A stretch of DNA of 64,000 nucleotides from Blautia sp. (GCA_017463155.1 JAFTPT010000011.1:1-64000); one strand, 5' to 3'. Positions 56,201 through 62,697 are shown, counted from the first letter of the stretch. The notes: generated by a model from the letters alone, not told the origin. A program made the numbers and translations.

Positions 56201-56532
56201 TCTGGCTCCGCTTCCGACGTGAGTCCATCCGAAAGAAGCTCTTCTTCGCCCCATGCCTGAACATCCGCCGCGTTATCATCCGCCTCCGGCTCCGCGGGCA
56301 GGTCATACTGCACCTCATCGCCCGTCAGATCACCGTTTGCCGGGACGGTCTCTTCGTTCCGGAATGGCGCCTCTTCGTCCGTCAGGACAGCTCCTTCCGT
56401 ATCGATTTCCTCCGCGTCGGCCGCTGCGGATGAATAGCTTTCCGCATAAGCTGTAAGTCCGGGATTGCTGACCGCAAGCAGTCCACTCAGCATCATGGCC
56501 GGGATACGTCTTATCAACATCTCTTTCGTCAT
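44227..56532 (-). CDS. Giant repeat-built surface protein (about 4101 aa)
   Basis: The ATG at 56532 follows AAAGGGGAA and opens a signal peptide (MTKEMLIRRIPAMMLSGLLA to LTAYA); the longer frame to 56610 is leader. Parts in order: acidic linker; the N-terminal module shared with the other adhesins (about 120-500); a parallel beta-helix rich in INGG and AGIGGG (about 510-940); Listeria-Bacteroides (Flg_new) repeats with ITFDANGGTG (about 1030-1245 and again later); a second long beta-helix of GGGVYxEx...FTMxGGxISGN turns (about 1290-2080); three MBG-type modules with YDGTALVKTDG and HGYSGVYDGV (about 2210-3750); a Pro-Thr stalk (about 3750-3940); a small beta domain; and a C-terminal ARTGDDS, helix and RKKQK. 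That last motif is an atypical sortase signal, not LPXTG. It is a wall-anchored fibre, presumably adhesive. Monocistronic. Confidence 0.9.
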   Translation of the reverse strand: MTKEMLIRRIPAMMLSGLLAVSNPGLTAYAESYSSAAADAEEIDTEGAVLTDEEAPFRNEETVPANGDLTGDEVQYDLPAEPEADDNAADVQAWGEEELLSDGLTSEAEPDADEEPVPFEQTVRIEDVQFSVTADAGVFAPGTVLVIQKVFDEEIAQKVEAAEGIVPAEQTIVQHSLYSFSGAEMNGSANVLIEEAGLSELQEEYPDSEISSCLYRWDSELEDVEIIPADIDVQKDQAAFTLSSLTVYDLMTVIYMPETAEAPEEIVSLAGADPSEAAVLEQSATVGGVTVTVRYEAGAFPEDAELSVKKVSAETAGAVDEAVADVREEQDGQDSDETKSDEQDVIASYTFDISMLDPEGSELQPAEGFDVQVSFALAEAAEEGIEASVYHIHEDDGGMTAETLDIVSESGDTVTALTDSFSLYNVTLAAVGAGQTVSISYVDAKGNAKGPVDCRPVTEKNLDNGWYAVTEDVSFSENMEVSGNVNLILCDGKTLRPNLGIYVKQDASLTIWAQSTGKDMGKLVADITSSYDYAAIGGKDDKFAGAITINGGNITAKARRYIDHPGSAGIGAGKNGPGYTGITINGGVVEALGSCRAAGIGGTEKTTSMGPIEITGGTVTVTGGAGRIYGGAGIGGGSHCTYSGELIIKITGGDVTVTGGDTGIGLGYYSEGSVSLTIENAVVNVTSTKQCGIQVDTVKITSSQVTVVGYTYGISSTNKVTIDGGKKKESLIRLTGRSGAGINGIKLTIDGEGTVNALGAIAGIYVTEVTINGGEVISTCANHEYPGIQSKRLTINGGDVTAQGGTHTSNSSHKDNGGAGICLAANGTLTINGGMLKATGGGKDGCGGAGIGGNYSCSGTTTHVIINGGTVIAKGGPKAAGIGGGAEGFWGGGGEGCDEVQINGGVVIAQSGGGKSSAIGHGDNDKEYGHIKFKNGMWVHAGWSEEEALKNDPFTAEGRESACQYRHYARIDGECDHPWEPVKDSELKTIRFTEITKTWHLRAPCAYCNQVFAGEAHDFDDAGVCMVCGYQEDGNRITFDANGGTGAMEDRFIAKGRAMALPECLFTGPDGRIFSGWKIGEKTYQEAEPVTIDADVTAVAQWKAPYVITFDPGDGTGEMEPGEAGVGEKYPLPPCKFTEPEWHDFVGWQVGLDQDHLKQPLETITVEGNTTVTARWERPEYAITFDSYGGSKVSNQHALKGAHAMVPVPAPTMEGREFLGWRLDGEDFDFENTPITRDITLVAHWSNEWVDLQKEIDEAEDGAIITLTGNVTARDDDVVLTIPDGKSITIDLAGCTLNRNLDEAEEEGNVITVNGGLTVTDSVGGGVITGGSNTGTGGGIFVEGTFTLDGGTISGNKGTYGGGVQIGFGATFTMSGGTISGNEATYGGGVLCDEFGTFNLSGSPVIQDNTANGKTENVKLESDAEIRIAGKLDDTASVGVTMASQTGVFTTGLSGKGTADNFTSDDERYTVGIKANEAYLDTAVTVTFDSNGGSEVEPQKLIKGAVPVRPEDPTRERYGFKEWQLNGRTYNFDGPMMSDTTLKAKWLSPWALLQKEIDEAESGATITLTDTVTAEEDDVALLIPEGKSITLDMAGYTLDRGLTEAQEDGNVITVKGSLTVEDSSAEKTGMITGGYNLEDGGGIIMDGASLILNGGSITGNTAGDRGGGVYMEKDASTFTMTGGSITDNKSGGDGGGVSILEGSFTMTGGSISSNTSDYCGGGVYIIDDKSAFTMETGAIISKNQAAYGGGVFVDVGEFIMNGGSITENNALFEKAEPYTKPGCSGGGVFVSYDGVFVMKGGSITDNSATDATGRHYAYGGGVFNEGEFTMEAGTTSESMKGGVISGNTAGYGGGVYCEDGFTMETGTISENEAEREGGGVYSEADVTLTNAEISGNYADWYGGGVSIKGSGSLVMTNSRISGNTADVDGGGVIIGDESSFTMNSGSISDNISDERGGGVASYGDSQFIMTGGVISGNKASVGGGGVYTESSFTMEDGEISGNTANDVGGGVECDGDFTMSGGRITGNRIINPDKLEEDAGGGGVYIESGNTFKLSGNSVITDNMDDKGDSNVYLEKDTLITVDDALANSDPIGISMQEPGVFTDGLPGNGSEENFTSDDTAYAVSENDQGEARLVKGVTVTFEANGGTGSMEKQVLPISEQRVLRANTFTREDASFKGWNTKADGSGTAYDDKASAAFEEDTTLYAQWYLHVTLTATTADGIYTGKTQTAEGYTAGLPDGTAVEASFKDVSARGSGIDAGDYDVTFAGVTPGETIDTSGRYMVTDLVPGTLTIAPKELTVTTGSASKPYDGTALVKTDGASIEGLANGEKASIVCTGSQTPVGSSDNTYTIDWESAKESNYTITKETTGTLTVTGNDTAIILTAASAQKTYDGEPLSDDSVSVSGLPEGFSISASAVGTITNAGEAENVVNDGYVIKNARGEVVTTFFTNITKENGTLTIDPAKITITAHDGMGPDITDASSLDYEISGGIVEADREGLGIRLTLGTPTGGTLKTYPVEVVYTPDDNYEVSTVDGKYTVSLNGGFTAHGYSGVYDGVPHSIDVETHDTEGFDILFANEQLNSKEELDAYLKAHPDEDHSRTDVGTTTVYYYVVTEDEFLSGSKDIVITPKNVTVTAEAKEKTYGAADPELTYTVEGLEYDDALTGSLTREAGENVGSYAILKGTLDGGNNYTITYKGADLTIDKRTVGLEWTDDTFTYNGKSRIPSAAVTGLVNEDAVEVTVNGAEVDAGEGYTATAGSLTGDKAYNYALPEDGSVLTHSFSIAPKELTVTTASASKAYDGTALVKTDGASIEGLVEGETATVTATGSRTAVGSSDNTYEITWDSAKASNYKITKENLGTLTVTANDTEIVLTAASVQKTYDGTPLSDDSVTVTGLPDGFAISVRAAGSLTNAGQADNVAGDPVITDAAGEDVTSSFTNVRKENGTLTIVPAAITITANDGMGPDITDASSLGYEISGGIVEADKDALGIRLVLGTPAGGTLKTYPVEVIYTPDDNYEISTVDGKYTVSLNGGFTAHGYSGVYDGVPHSIDVETQDTEGFDIFFANEKLNTREELETYLKAHPDEDHSRTDVGTTTVYYYVVTDAEFFSGSKDIVITPKIVTVTADAKKKTYGDTDPELTYKSEGLEDGDTLTGALTREAGENVGSYAVLQGNLDAGKNYTIVYTGADLTIKKRTVGLTWTGDAFTYNGESQAPKAVVTGLVNSDAVEVTVTGAEVAAGEGYTVKAESLTGEKAGNYALPEDKSVTTHAFTIAPKELTVTTASASKPYDGTALVKTDGAKINGLVKSETADVKANGSRTEVGSSDNTYELTWGTAKASNYKVTKEDLGTLTVTKNDAEIVLTAASAQKTYDGTPLSESTVTASGLPEGFTVSAAAAGSITNAGQAENVVSDGYVIKNAAGKDVTACFTNVKKENGTLTIKPAKITITANDGMGPDITDASSLDYEISGDLVEKDRAGLQVQLQLGTSEDTLPKVYPIEVSCAPNANYDITTVNGKYTVHEDVEFTAHGYSGAYDGVEHGIEVEVTKGNPEIIFADEKLDTLQEVKEYAAAHSGDSYGGKDAGTYTFYYYVMLDDGMFVSGSKEIVIEPKELSVTADEKEKTYGDKDPELTYTVEGLEYDDTLTGALDREAGENVGSYAILQGTLDAGKNYTIMYEGADLTINKRTVTVTADPKTKTEGNVDPALTYTAENLVEGDTLSGALARESGEAAGRYAILQGTLDAGANYTIAYTGADLTITAKPTPTPTEAPEPTQKPEDTVTPTPTEKPEPTQKPEDIVTPTPTERPEDTVTPTPTEAPEDTVTPTPTEAPEDTVTPTPTEKPEDTVTPTPTEAPEDTVTPTPTEAPEDTVTPTPTDKPVDTVTPTPTDKPVDTVTPTPTEAPEDTVTPTPTEAPEDTVTPTPTEAPEDTVTPTPTEEPEEITYTFVSGDGGKWKKGSTATLDFVVKRNEDDSQTFSLFTGIEIDGDEVSADDYDAEAGSVKISLKPSYLKTLSKGKHTIKALFTDGSAEAEFRVTTDSSDDSGSDDDNSGSTGRGSGSSLSDDADAGAARTGDDSQPFQWLMLLLLSMAAIMVTGLTLRKKQK
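44714..45262 (-). repeat. 36-bp tandem repeats coding a Pro-Thr-Glu stalk
   Basis: Eleven or so 36-bp units encode APEDTVTPTPTE and variants (KPEDTVTPTPTE, KPVDTVTPTPTD), preceded by two longer EPTQKPEDTVTPTPTE units. Such stalks span the peptidoglycan. Copy number is likely to vary between strains and may be wrong in a short-read assembly. Confidence 0.9.
45270..49665 (-). repeat. Three tandem MBG-type modules of about 1.47 kb
   Basis: Long blocks such as KAHPDEDHSRTDVGTTTVYY, ITANDGMGPDITDASSL and HGYSGVYDGVPHSIDVET recur three times (the third more diverged). DNA identity is high, so gene conversion or copy-number change by recombination is likely. The encoded modules are immunoglobulin-like stalk domains. 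Confidence 0.85.
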
Positions 56533-56628
56533 CTCAAATTCCCCTTTTTGTCTATAGATTTCAAGCAAAAAACCATATAAAATGATCACTTCAGCACTAA
56601 AAAAGGGCACAAAATCCCTAGTGTGGAT

Positions 56629-56657
56629 ATTATACCATACAACGCCCGATAATGCAA
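56629..56657 (-). promoter_or_regulatory. Promoter of the giant repeat protein gene
   Basis: TTGCAT (56652-56657), 17-base spacer ending in TGG, perfect TATAAT (56629-56634) on the minus strand. Unlike the adhesins at 1-13.5 kb there is no TTGGACA tandem repeat. Confidence 0.75.
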
Positions 56658-56682
56658 ACTTCTCCGATGGAATTGTACAGCG

Positions 56683-56713
56683 AAAAAGGCTGCCGCACTT
56701 TCGTGCGGCAGCC
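56683..56713 (-). terminator. Terminator after tsf
   Basis: GGCTGCCGCAC pairs with GTGCGGCAGCC around GAAA, then T5 on the minus strand; a near-perfect intrinsic terminator. Confidence 0.92.
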
Positions 56714-56756
56714 TCCGGTACACTGCTTTTAAACCCTTATGAAACGGAATCCTTTA

Positions 56757-57698
56757 TCAGTTTCCGGCCATCTGCTTGGCAACTTCTTCTGCGAAGTTTT
56801 CCTGCTTCTTCTCGATGCCTTCACCGGTCTCGTAACGGACAAAGCCCTTCACATTGATCCTGGCGCCCTCTGCCTTGGCGACCTCTTCCACATACTTGGA
56901 AACGGTCTGCTTGCCGTCCTCAGCCTTTACATAGACCTGATCCAGGAGGCAGATCTCCTTCAGCTCTTTGTTGATACGGCCGTTGATCATGCCCTCGATG
57001 ACCTTTTCAGGCTTCTGGGATTCCTTCGGATCATTCTTGATCTGTGCAAGAAGGATCTCTTTTTCATGGGCGATGTACTCTTCGCTGATCTCGCTGCGGT
57101 TGGTGTAGAGCGGCTTCAGGGCAGCGACCTGCATGGCGATGTTCTTGGCCATCTCCTTGACAGCGTCGTTGACGACATCGGTCTCGACGTCGACGAGGAC
57201 ACCGATCTTGCCGCCCATATGGATGTAGGAAGCGACAAAGCCGTTCTCTTCGACGATCTTGTCAAAGCGGCGGATGTTCATGTTCTCACCGATCACGGCG
57301 ATCTGTCCCGCCAGTGCTTCCTTGACGGTCTTGGTGGTATCGAGGGCCCACGGCTCCTCCATGAATGCTTCGATATCGGCTGCGTTTGTATTCAGAGCCT
57401 GCGCGGCAACATCCGCTACGTAGGTCTGGAACTTTTCATTCTTGGCAACAAAGTCTGTCTCGGCGTTTACTTCGACGACAACAGCCTTTTTGCCATCCTC
57501 AGATACGAGGGTACGGCAAAGACCTTCTGCCGCGATACGGCTGGCCTTCTTCTGTGCGGTGGCAAGGCCCTTCTCACGAAGGAACTCAACTGCCTTATCC
57601 ATATCGCCGTCGGTAGCGGTAAGAGCCTTTTTGCAATCCATCATACCGGCGCCGGTCATTTCACGTAATTCTTTAACCTGTCCTGCTGTGATAGCCAT
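56757..57698 (-). CDS. tsf: Translation elongation factor Ts
   Basis: The 313-residue product starts MAITAGQVKELREMTGAGMM with the EF-Ts signature (LREMTGAGMMDCKKAL) and continues with NAETDFVAKNEKF. It recharges EF-Tu by GDP-GTP exchange. The length is at the upper, two-subdomain end for bacteria. It follows rpsB by three bases, the conserved order, with GAGGAGG overlapping the rpsB stop, and ends at a strong terminator. Confidence 0.97.
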   Translation of the reverse strand: MAITAGQVKELREMTGAGMMDCKKALTATDGDMDKAVEFLREKGLATAQKKASRIAAEGLCRTLVSEDGKKAVVVEVNAETDFVAKNEKFQTYVADVAAQALNTNAADIEAFMEEPWALDTTKTVKEALAGQIAVIGENMNIRRFDKIVEENGFVASYIHMGGKIGVLVDVETDVVNDAVKEMAKNIAMQVAALKPLYTNRSEISEEYIAHEKEILLAQIKNDPKESQKPEKVIEGMINGRINKELKEICLLDQVYVKAEDGKQTVSKYVEEVAKAEGARINVKGFVRYETGEGIEKKQENFAEEVAKQMAGN

Positions 57699-57701
57699 TC
57701 T

Positions 57702-58445
57702 TTATTCCTCCTCTGCTGCGAACTCTTCGGATTCTGCCTCGATCGCGCCTTCTACGTTGGCGGTTCCCTGGTTGGCCTCGATGACGGCGTCAGCCATCTT
57801 GGAGACGATCAGCTTGACGGCACGGATCGCGTCGTCGTTGCCCGGGATCACATAGTCAAGTTCTTCCGGATCGCAGTTGGTATCGCAGATACCGATCAGC
57901 GGAATACCCAGCGTATGCGCTTCCTGTACGCAGATCCTTTCCTTCTTCGGGTCTACGATAAAGATCGCATCCGGAAGGCCGTGCATCTCCTTGATGCCGC
58001 CCAGGTTCTTCTGCAGCTTCTCAAGTTCCTTGCGAAGAGCGATGACTTCCTTCTTGGGAAGAACATCGAACGTCCCGTCCTGCTCCATGGCCTCGATCTG
58101 TTTCAGTCTGGCAATACGGCTCTGGATGGTCTTGTAGTTGGTCAGCATACCGCCGAGCCATCTCTCGTTGACATAGAACTGTCCGCAGCGCTCTGCTTCG
58201 GTACGGATGGCATCCTGTGCCTGCTTCTTGGTTCCGACAAAGAGGATCTTGCCGCCGTTGGCAACGATGTCCGCGATCGCATTGTACGCGTCGTCCACCA
58301 TGCCGACAGACTGCTGCAGGTCGATGATGTAGATACCGTTACGCTCGGTGTAGATGTACGGAGCCATCTTGGGGTTCCATCTTCTGGTCTGATGTCCGAA
58401 ATGGACACCTGCTTCAAGAAGCTGTTTCATTGAAATTACGCTCAT
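57702..58445 (-). CDS. rpsB: 30S ribosomal protein S2
   Basis: The 247-residue product starts [20 protein letters not shown] and has the S2 blocks RRWNPKM and [12 protein letters not shown]. It binds the 30S head-body junction and holds S1 where present. It is the first gene of the rpsB-tsf operon; AAGGAG lies before the ATG. The leader of about 130 bases contains GC-rich stems (CCCGGGAGGCCGGG) that could serve autogenous control, which is only a suggestion. Confidence 0.98.
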   Translation of the reverse strand: MSVISMKQLLEAGVHFGHQTRRWNPKMAPYIYTERNGIYIIDLQQSVGMVDDAYNAIADIVANGGKILFVGTKKQAQDAIRTEAERCGQFYVNERWLGGMLTNYKTIQSRIARLKQIEAMEQDGTFDVLPKKEVIALRKELEKLQKNLGGIKEMHGLPDAIFIVDPKKERICVQEAHTLGIPLIGICDTNCDPEELDYVIPGNDDAIRAVKLIVSKMADAVIEANQGTANVEGAIEAESEEFAAEEE

Positions 58446-58587
58446 GTTTTCTTTCTCCTTTTTGGTTTTTTCTTCCGCGAAGGTCCTCTTCCATCCGGAC
58501 CCGGCCTCCCGGGCACCTCCATGGGAATCACTTCACGTGTTTTTTCAGTTCTGCAAAGAGCAGGTGCAAAACCGTTGCAACTTCTGA

Positions 58588-58616
58588 ATTATAGCATACG
58601 AAAAGCCCCGTGTAAA
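58588..58616 (-). promoter_or_regulatory. Promoter of rpsB-tsf
   Basis: TTTACA (58611-58616), 17-base spacer, perfect TATAAT (58588-58593). The -35 box lies in the loop of the terminator of the upstream rsuA gene. Confidence 0.85.
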
Positions 58617-58625
58617 GGGGCTTTT
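58601..58625 (-). terminator. Terminator after rsuA, overlapping the rpsB promoter
   Basis: AAAAGCCCC pairs with GGGGCTTTT around a seven-base loop, with T4 tail on the minus strand. It lies 25 bases after the rsuA stop codon. Confidence 0.8.
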
Positions 58626-58649
58626 TCGGGTTATTTTCCATGTTTTTGA

Positions 58650-59372
58650 TCAGGCTCTTCCATGCCTCTTCAGTATCCCGAGTTCCTCCGGCGTAAGAGC
58701 CCGGTACTCCCCGGCCATAAGGTCCTCCGGCAGGGAAATCCCGCCCATGGAGATCCTTTTGAGATACAGGACCTTCCTTCCCACCGCCTCGAACATCCGC
58801 TTGACCTGGTGGAACTTTCCCTCGCAAAGCGTTATATGGGCTTCCGTGCCGGGCGGCAGGATCTCAAGCAAAGCCGGAAGCGTCGGCTTCTTTTCGCCGA
58901 TGTCCAGCCCCTCTTCGAAGCGCCGCACCATCTCTGTATCAAGCAGTCCGTCAAGCCGTGCATAGTAAGTCTTTTCCACGTGCCTGGCCGGAGACAGAAG
59001 CCGGTGCGCCAGCATCCCGTCATCCGTCATGAGAAGAAATCCTTCCGTATCCTTGTCGAGTCTCCCGACAGGGAAAACGCCCTCCCGCACGCCGGGCATC
59101 AGGTCAAGAACGGTCGGCGCATGCCGGTCCTCCGTCGCGGACAGATACCCGGCCGGCTTGTTGAGAAGGTAATAGACGAACTCTTCGGGTTTTTTGACCT
59201 CCTCATCCATGAACAGGATCCGGTCGGTATCAGGGTCGATCTTCAGATCCGGCGCCTTTGCCGTTTCTCCGTTCACGCGGACCTGGCCTTTTTTTACGGC
59301 CTGCTTTACTTCACTCCGTGTTCCACAGCCTGCCCCGGCCAGAAAACGGTCCAGTCTCACAAGGCTGCCCAT
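58650..59372 (-). CDS. rsuA: Pseudouridine synthase, RsuA family
   Basis: The 240-residue product has an S4 RNA-binding domain (residues 5-65) and the RluA/RsuA catalytic block GRLDKDTEG near 103-111 with the essential aspartate, followed by KTYYARLDG and HQVKRM. RsuA makes pseudouridine 516 in 16S rRNA; members of this family can also act on 23S rRNA, so the exact target is inferred. AGGAGG lies before the ATG. It sits between the CPBP gene and rpsB. Confidence 0.9.
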   Translation of the reverse strand: MGSLVRLDRFLAGAGCGTRSEVKQAVKKGQVRVNGETAKAPDLKIDPDTDRILFMDEEVKKPEEFVYYLLNKPAGYLSATEDRHAPTVLDLMPGVREGVFPVGRLDKDTEGFLLMTDDGMLAHRLLSPARHVEKTYYARLDGLLDTEMVRRFEEGLDIGEKKPTLPALLEILPPGTEAHITLCEGKFHQVKRMFEAVGRKVLYLKRISMGGISLPEDLMAGEYRALTPEELGILKRHGRA

Positions 59373-59389
59373 ATCGATCCCTCCTGTTT

Positions 59390-60337
59390 TTACTCTATAC
59401 TCCTGCTTCTTCTCCGGAACACGTTCGTTCCCCCGACGATCGCGAACATCAGGACAAAATAGACGAGCAGGACCAGATACTCGTTATCCATGCCGAAAAA
59501 GACCGTCCCGAATTCCGAGATCAGCAGGGAAAAGCAGTTGGCCCCTATATGCAGAAGGACCGACGTCCACAGATTGCCGGACCATTCCTGAAACAGCGCG
59601 AAAGCGGTCCCCAGGATAAACGCGTAGACTCCCTGAAGAATGTTCAGATGGTAGATCCCGAAGACCAGTGCCGACAGAAGAACGGCCGGCATCTTTCCGA
59701 GATAATCCCGGAGCCGGTAATAGAGCAGCCAGCGGAAGACCATCTCTTCGGTTATGGGGCTGAAGATCCCGAGGATCAGGATCAGCATCGGAAAGCTGTA
59801 GCCCTCCATGTAGGCGCCAAGAGGATCCACGCCCGGAAGGAGTCCCAGCATCTGAAGCCAGCCGAGCAGTACATTACAGTACAGGGCCAGCCCGGAACCT
59901 ATAAGAAGCAGCAGGACAAAGTCCTGCATGGTCAGTCTGAAGCGGTCCCCCTTCTTTTCGAAGCCTCCGATCTGTCTTGACAGGTACCTGTTCCCGTACC
60001 GCTTCTGGTCCTTCTTAAAAAAGGACAGGGCAGGGATCATGGCCAGCAGATTGCCGAGGCCCGTCAAAAAGATCACCTGCCGGCTGAAGGCCTCCGTCGG
60101 ATCCTTGGCATGGTTCATGTACCAGTAAAGCGCCGTACCGGAAACCAGCTGCGAGATCGTAAAATGGACCAGGACCGGATAGACAACCCTCCACAGACGC
60201 AGCAGGGGGGATTCCTGCCGCGCGAGAGGGCTTACGCGAAAAAAGCCGCGACCTCCGCGGGAGAAGCCGCGATCGCGGCAGGCCCTGCCGCGGTCAGTTC
60301 CTCCATCGACCCATAGCCGTAGGATACGGCCAGACAC
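59390..60337 (-). CDS. CPBP family intramembrane glutamic protease
   Basis: The membrane protein has about eight helices and the CPBP (Abi) motifs in order: EEMVFRW (EExxxR), FGIYHL (FxxxH) and LLHIGANC (HxxxN), the predicted catalytic site. Relatives process prenylated proteins or act in bacteriocin immunity. The start is uncertain. The frame opens with a GTG at 60337, 106 bases inside the HAD gene, and gives an Arg/Gly-rich lead of about 50 residues before the first helix. No ATG lies between; a CTG near 60200 preceded by GGCAGGAA is another option. Confidence 0.82.
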   Translation of the reverse strand: MSGRILRLWVDGGTDRGRACRDRGFSRGGRGFFRVSPLARQESPLLRLWRVVYPVLVHFTISQLVSGTALYWYMNHAKDPTEAFSRQVIFLTGLGNLLAMIPALSFFKKDQKRYGNRYLSRQIGGFEKKGDRFRLTMQDFVLLLLIGSGLALYCNVLLGWLQMLGLLPGVDPLGAYMEGYSFPMLILILGIFSPITEEMVFRWLLYYRLRDYLGKMPAVLLSALVFGIYHLNILQGVYAFILGTAFALFQEWSGNLWTSVLLHIGANCFSLLISEFGTVFFGMDNEYLVLLVYFVLMFAIVGGTNVFRRRSRSIE

Positions 60338-60882
60338 GAAAGAGAAGCTTTCCTCGCACCTTCCACATCATGCATGCGGTCTCCGATCATCATGACCTCG
60401 TCCCGTCTATCCTGCATGCCAAGCTCCTCGAGCGCCGCCTCGATGACTTCCACCTTTTCGGTACGCCGTCCGTCCATCTCGCTTCCAATCACAACATCGA
60501 AGCAGGACAGAAGGTCAAAATGCTCCAGTACCTTCCGCACGAACACGGTCGGTTTGGAGGAGGCGACGGCCAGAAGATAGCCTCTATCCTTCAGTTCCCT
60601 CAGCATTTCAGGAACGCCGTCGTACACTTTGTTCTCATAGAGGCCGACGGGTGTGTAGCGTTCCCGGTAATAGGCAACAGCCTGCCTGCCCTCCTCTTCG
60701 GTAAGAGAAGCATAGCTCATGAACTGTTCCATGAGCGGCGGGCCAACAAATATGCGCAGCTTTTGAAGGTCCGGTTCCGGCTTTCCAAGCTTTTCAAGCG
60801 CATACTGGACGGACTTGGTAATACCCTCGCCGGAATCCGTCAACGTCCCGTCCAGATCAAATAACAGTGCGCGGTATTTCAT
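60232..60882 (-). CDS. HAD family phosphatase (phosphoglycolate phosphatase-like)
   Basis: The 216-residue product has all HAD motifs: DLDGTL with D9 and D11, the cap domain (18-85), SSKP (motif II), KVEVIEAA with the motif III lysine, and GDRMHDVEGA (motif IV). Closest in pattern to Gph-type phosphatases that hydrolyse small phosphoesters. GAGAGGAG precedes the ATG. It lies 15 bases after argS and overlaps the CPBP frame. Substrate is not readable. Confidence 0.9.
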   Translation of the reverse strand: MKYRALLFDLDGTLTDSGEGITKSVQYALEKLGKPEPDLQKLRIFVGPPLMEQFMSYASLTEEEGRQAVAYYRERYTPVGLYENKVYDGVPEMLRELKDRGYLLAVASSKPTVFVRKVLEHFDLLSCFDVVIGSEMDGRRTEKVEVIEAALEELGMQDRRDEVMMIGDRMHDVEGARKASLSCLAVSYGYGSMEELTAAGPAAIAASPAEVAAFFA

Positions 60883-60897
60883 CGGTCGGCTCCTCTC

Positions 60898-62664
60898 TCA
60901 CATACGGTCCGGTGCGGAAAAGCCCAGCAGGTCAATGCTGCTCTCCAGCACGCCCCTTGTCAGGACCAGGAGCCGGATCAGGGACTGCTTCTGCTGCTCG
61001 TCCTCCTGTCCGAGGATCTTTGTCTCGTGATAGAAGCTGTTGAAGGCGTTCGCGACATCATAGATGTACGCGCATACCTTGTGCGGGGCCTTCTCAAGAA
61101 AAGCCGTCTCCACCATGCTGTTGAAGCCTGCGAGCTGCAGCATCAGTTCCTTCTGGCTCTTGTTGAGGGGCGCAGCGATCTCACCTTTCGTGACGTCTCC
61201 GCCCTCCTCACAGAACCTAGTCAGGATCGATTTGATCCGCACGATCGTATAGAGAATATAGGGGCCGGTGTTCCCTTCAAAGGAGGTGAACCGGTCCACG
61301 TCGAACACGTAGTCCTTGGTCGCCTGGTTGGAGAGATCTCCGTACTTGATGGCCGAAAGGCCGACGATCCTGGCCGTCTCCTCGGCGTCCTTGTCCTTGA
61401 CGCTCTTGTTCGCCACGATCTTCCGGAACATTTCCTCGTTGATATCGGCGATCAGGTTCTCGAGCCGCATCACGCCGCCCTCACGGGTCTTGAAGGGCTT
61501 GCCGTCCTTGCCGTTCATGGTGCCAAAGCCAAGGAAAAAGAGCCCCGTGGTATCCTTGACAAGGCCGGTCTTTCTCGCACAGCGGAATACCTGCTCAAAG
61601 TGCAGCTCCTGCCGTTTGTCCACCACGTAAAGGATCTCATCCGGATCGTACAGCTTCATCCGTTCGACGATGGTCGCAAGGTCCGTGGTCGTGTACAGGG
61701 AGGCGCCGTCGGATTTCAGCAGCATGCAGGGAGGGATCTCCTTGGTGTCGCTCTCCTCCTTCACGTCCACCACCAGGGCGCCCTGGTCTTCGTAGGCATA
61801 GCCTTCGTCCCGCATGCGCTGTACCATGTCGGGAATGTACGGCTGCGCGTCGGACTCCTTTTTCCAAAGGTCAAAGGACACGTCGAGCTTTTCATAATTC
61901 CTCTTAAGGTCCGTCACGGAGACGTTCATGATCTGGTTCCAGAGCGCCATGTATCCGCGGCGTCCGTTCTGCAGCTCATGGGTCGCCTGCAGCGCCTCCT
62001 CGCGGTAGGCTTCGTCCTCCTTGGACTTTGCGCTGGCGGTCGGGTAGATCTCCTCCAGTTCACCGATGGTGAAGGGCGCCTCCTCCGGGTACTCCCCGGT
62101 ATAGCTTTCGTCAAAGTAGACCAGCTCCGGACTCCTGTGCCTGAGCTCCGTGATGATCAGGCCCATCTGAAGGCCCCAGTCGCCCAGATGCACGTCGCCG
62201 ATCACCCGGTGTCCCATGTAGCGGCCGATCCTCTTGATGCTCTCGCCGATGATCGCCGAGCGCAGATGTCCCACATGAAGCGGTTTGGCAACGTTGGGCC
62301 CGCCGTAGTCGATGATGATCGTCCTGGGCGCGGGAGCCTCTTCAACGCCGAATTTCTCCGCTTCTTCCATCTGTCCGAGGTAGGAAGCAAGAAAAGCCGG
62401 GGCAACATTCAGGTTGATAAAGCCCGGCCTGACCACCTCGACACCTGAAAACACGGAAGTGCCGGCAAGATTCGCCGCCACCTCGTCCGCGATCATAAAG
62501 GGGGCTTTCTTGTACTTTTTGGCACCCGCCATGGCGCCGTTGCACTGATATTCACACAGATCCGGCCGGCTCGAGACGGACACCTTTCCAAGCGCGGGAT
62601 CATACCCGGCTTTTTCAAATGCCGCCGCCAGCTCCTCTGTCAGACAATCCATCAGTTTCTTCAT
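60898..62664 (-). CDS. argS: Arginyl-tRNA synthetase
   Basis: The 588-residue class I synthetase has the HIGH-type motif as HVGHL near residue 129 in PLHVGHLRSAIIGESIKR, preceded by YGGPNVAKP, and the C-terminal DALR anticodon-binding domain. As in many ArgRS the KMSKS motif is degenerate (GGVMRLENL region). It charges tRNA-Arg. It precedes the HAD gene by 15 bases. No T-box leader fits in the 63-base gap before it. Confidence 0.97.
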   Translation of the reverse strand: MKKLMDCLTEELAAAFEKAGYDPALGKVSVSSRPDLCEYQCNGAMAGAKKYKKAPFMIADEVAANLAGTSVFSGVEVVRPGFINLNVAPAFLASYLGQMEEAEKFGVEEAPAPRTIIIDYGGPNVAKPLHVGHLRSAIIGESIKRIGRYMGHRVIGDVHLGDWGLQMGLIITELRHRSPELVYFDESYTGEYPEEAPFTIGELEEIYPTASAKSKEDEAYREEALQATHELQNGRRGYMALWNQIMNVSVTDLKRNYEKLDVSFDLWKKESDAQPYIPDMVQRMRDEGYAYEDQGALVVDVKEESDTKEIPPCMLLKSDGASLYTTTDLATIVERMKLYDPDEILYVVDKRQELHFEQVFRCARKTGLVKDTTGLFFLGFGTMNGKDGKPFKTREGGVMRLENLIADINEEMFRKIVANKSVKDKDAEETARIVGLSAIKYGDLSNQATKDYVFDVDRFTSFEGNTGPYILYTIVRIKSILTRFCEEGGDVTKGEIAAPLNKSQKELMLQLAGFNSMVETAFLEKAPHKVCAYIYDVANAFNSFYHETKILGQEDEQQKQSLIRLLVLTRGVLESSIDLLGFSAPDRM

Positions 62665-62697
62665 AATGATCGGTCTCTCCTGTTTTCTGCATGAGAT

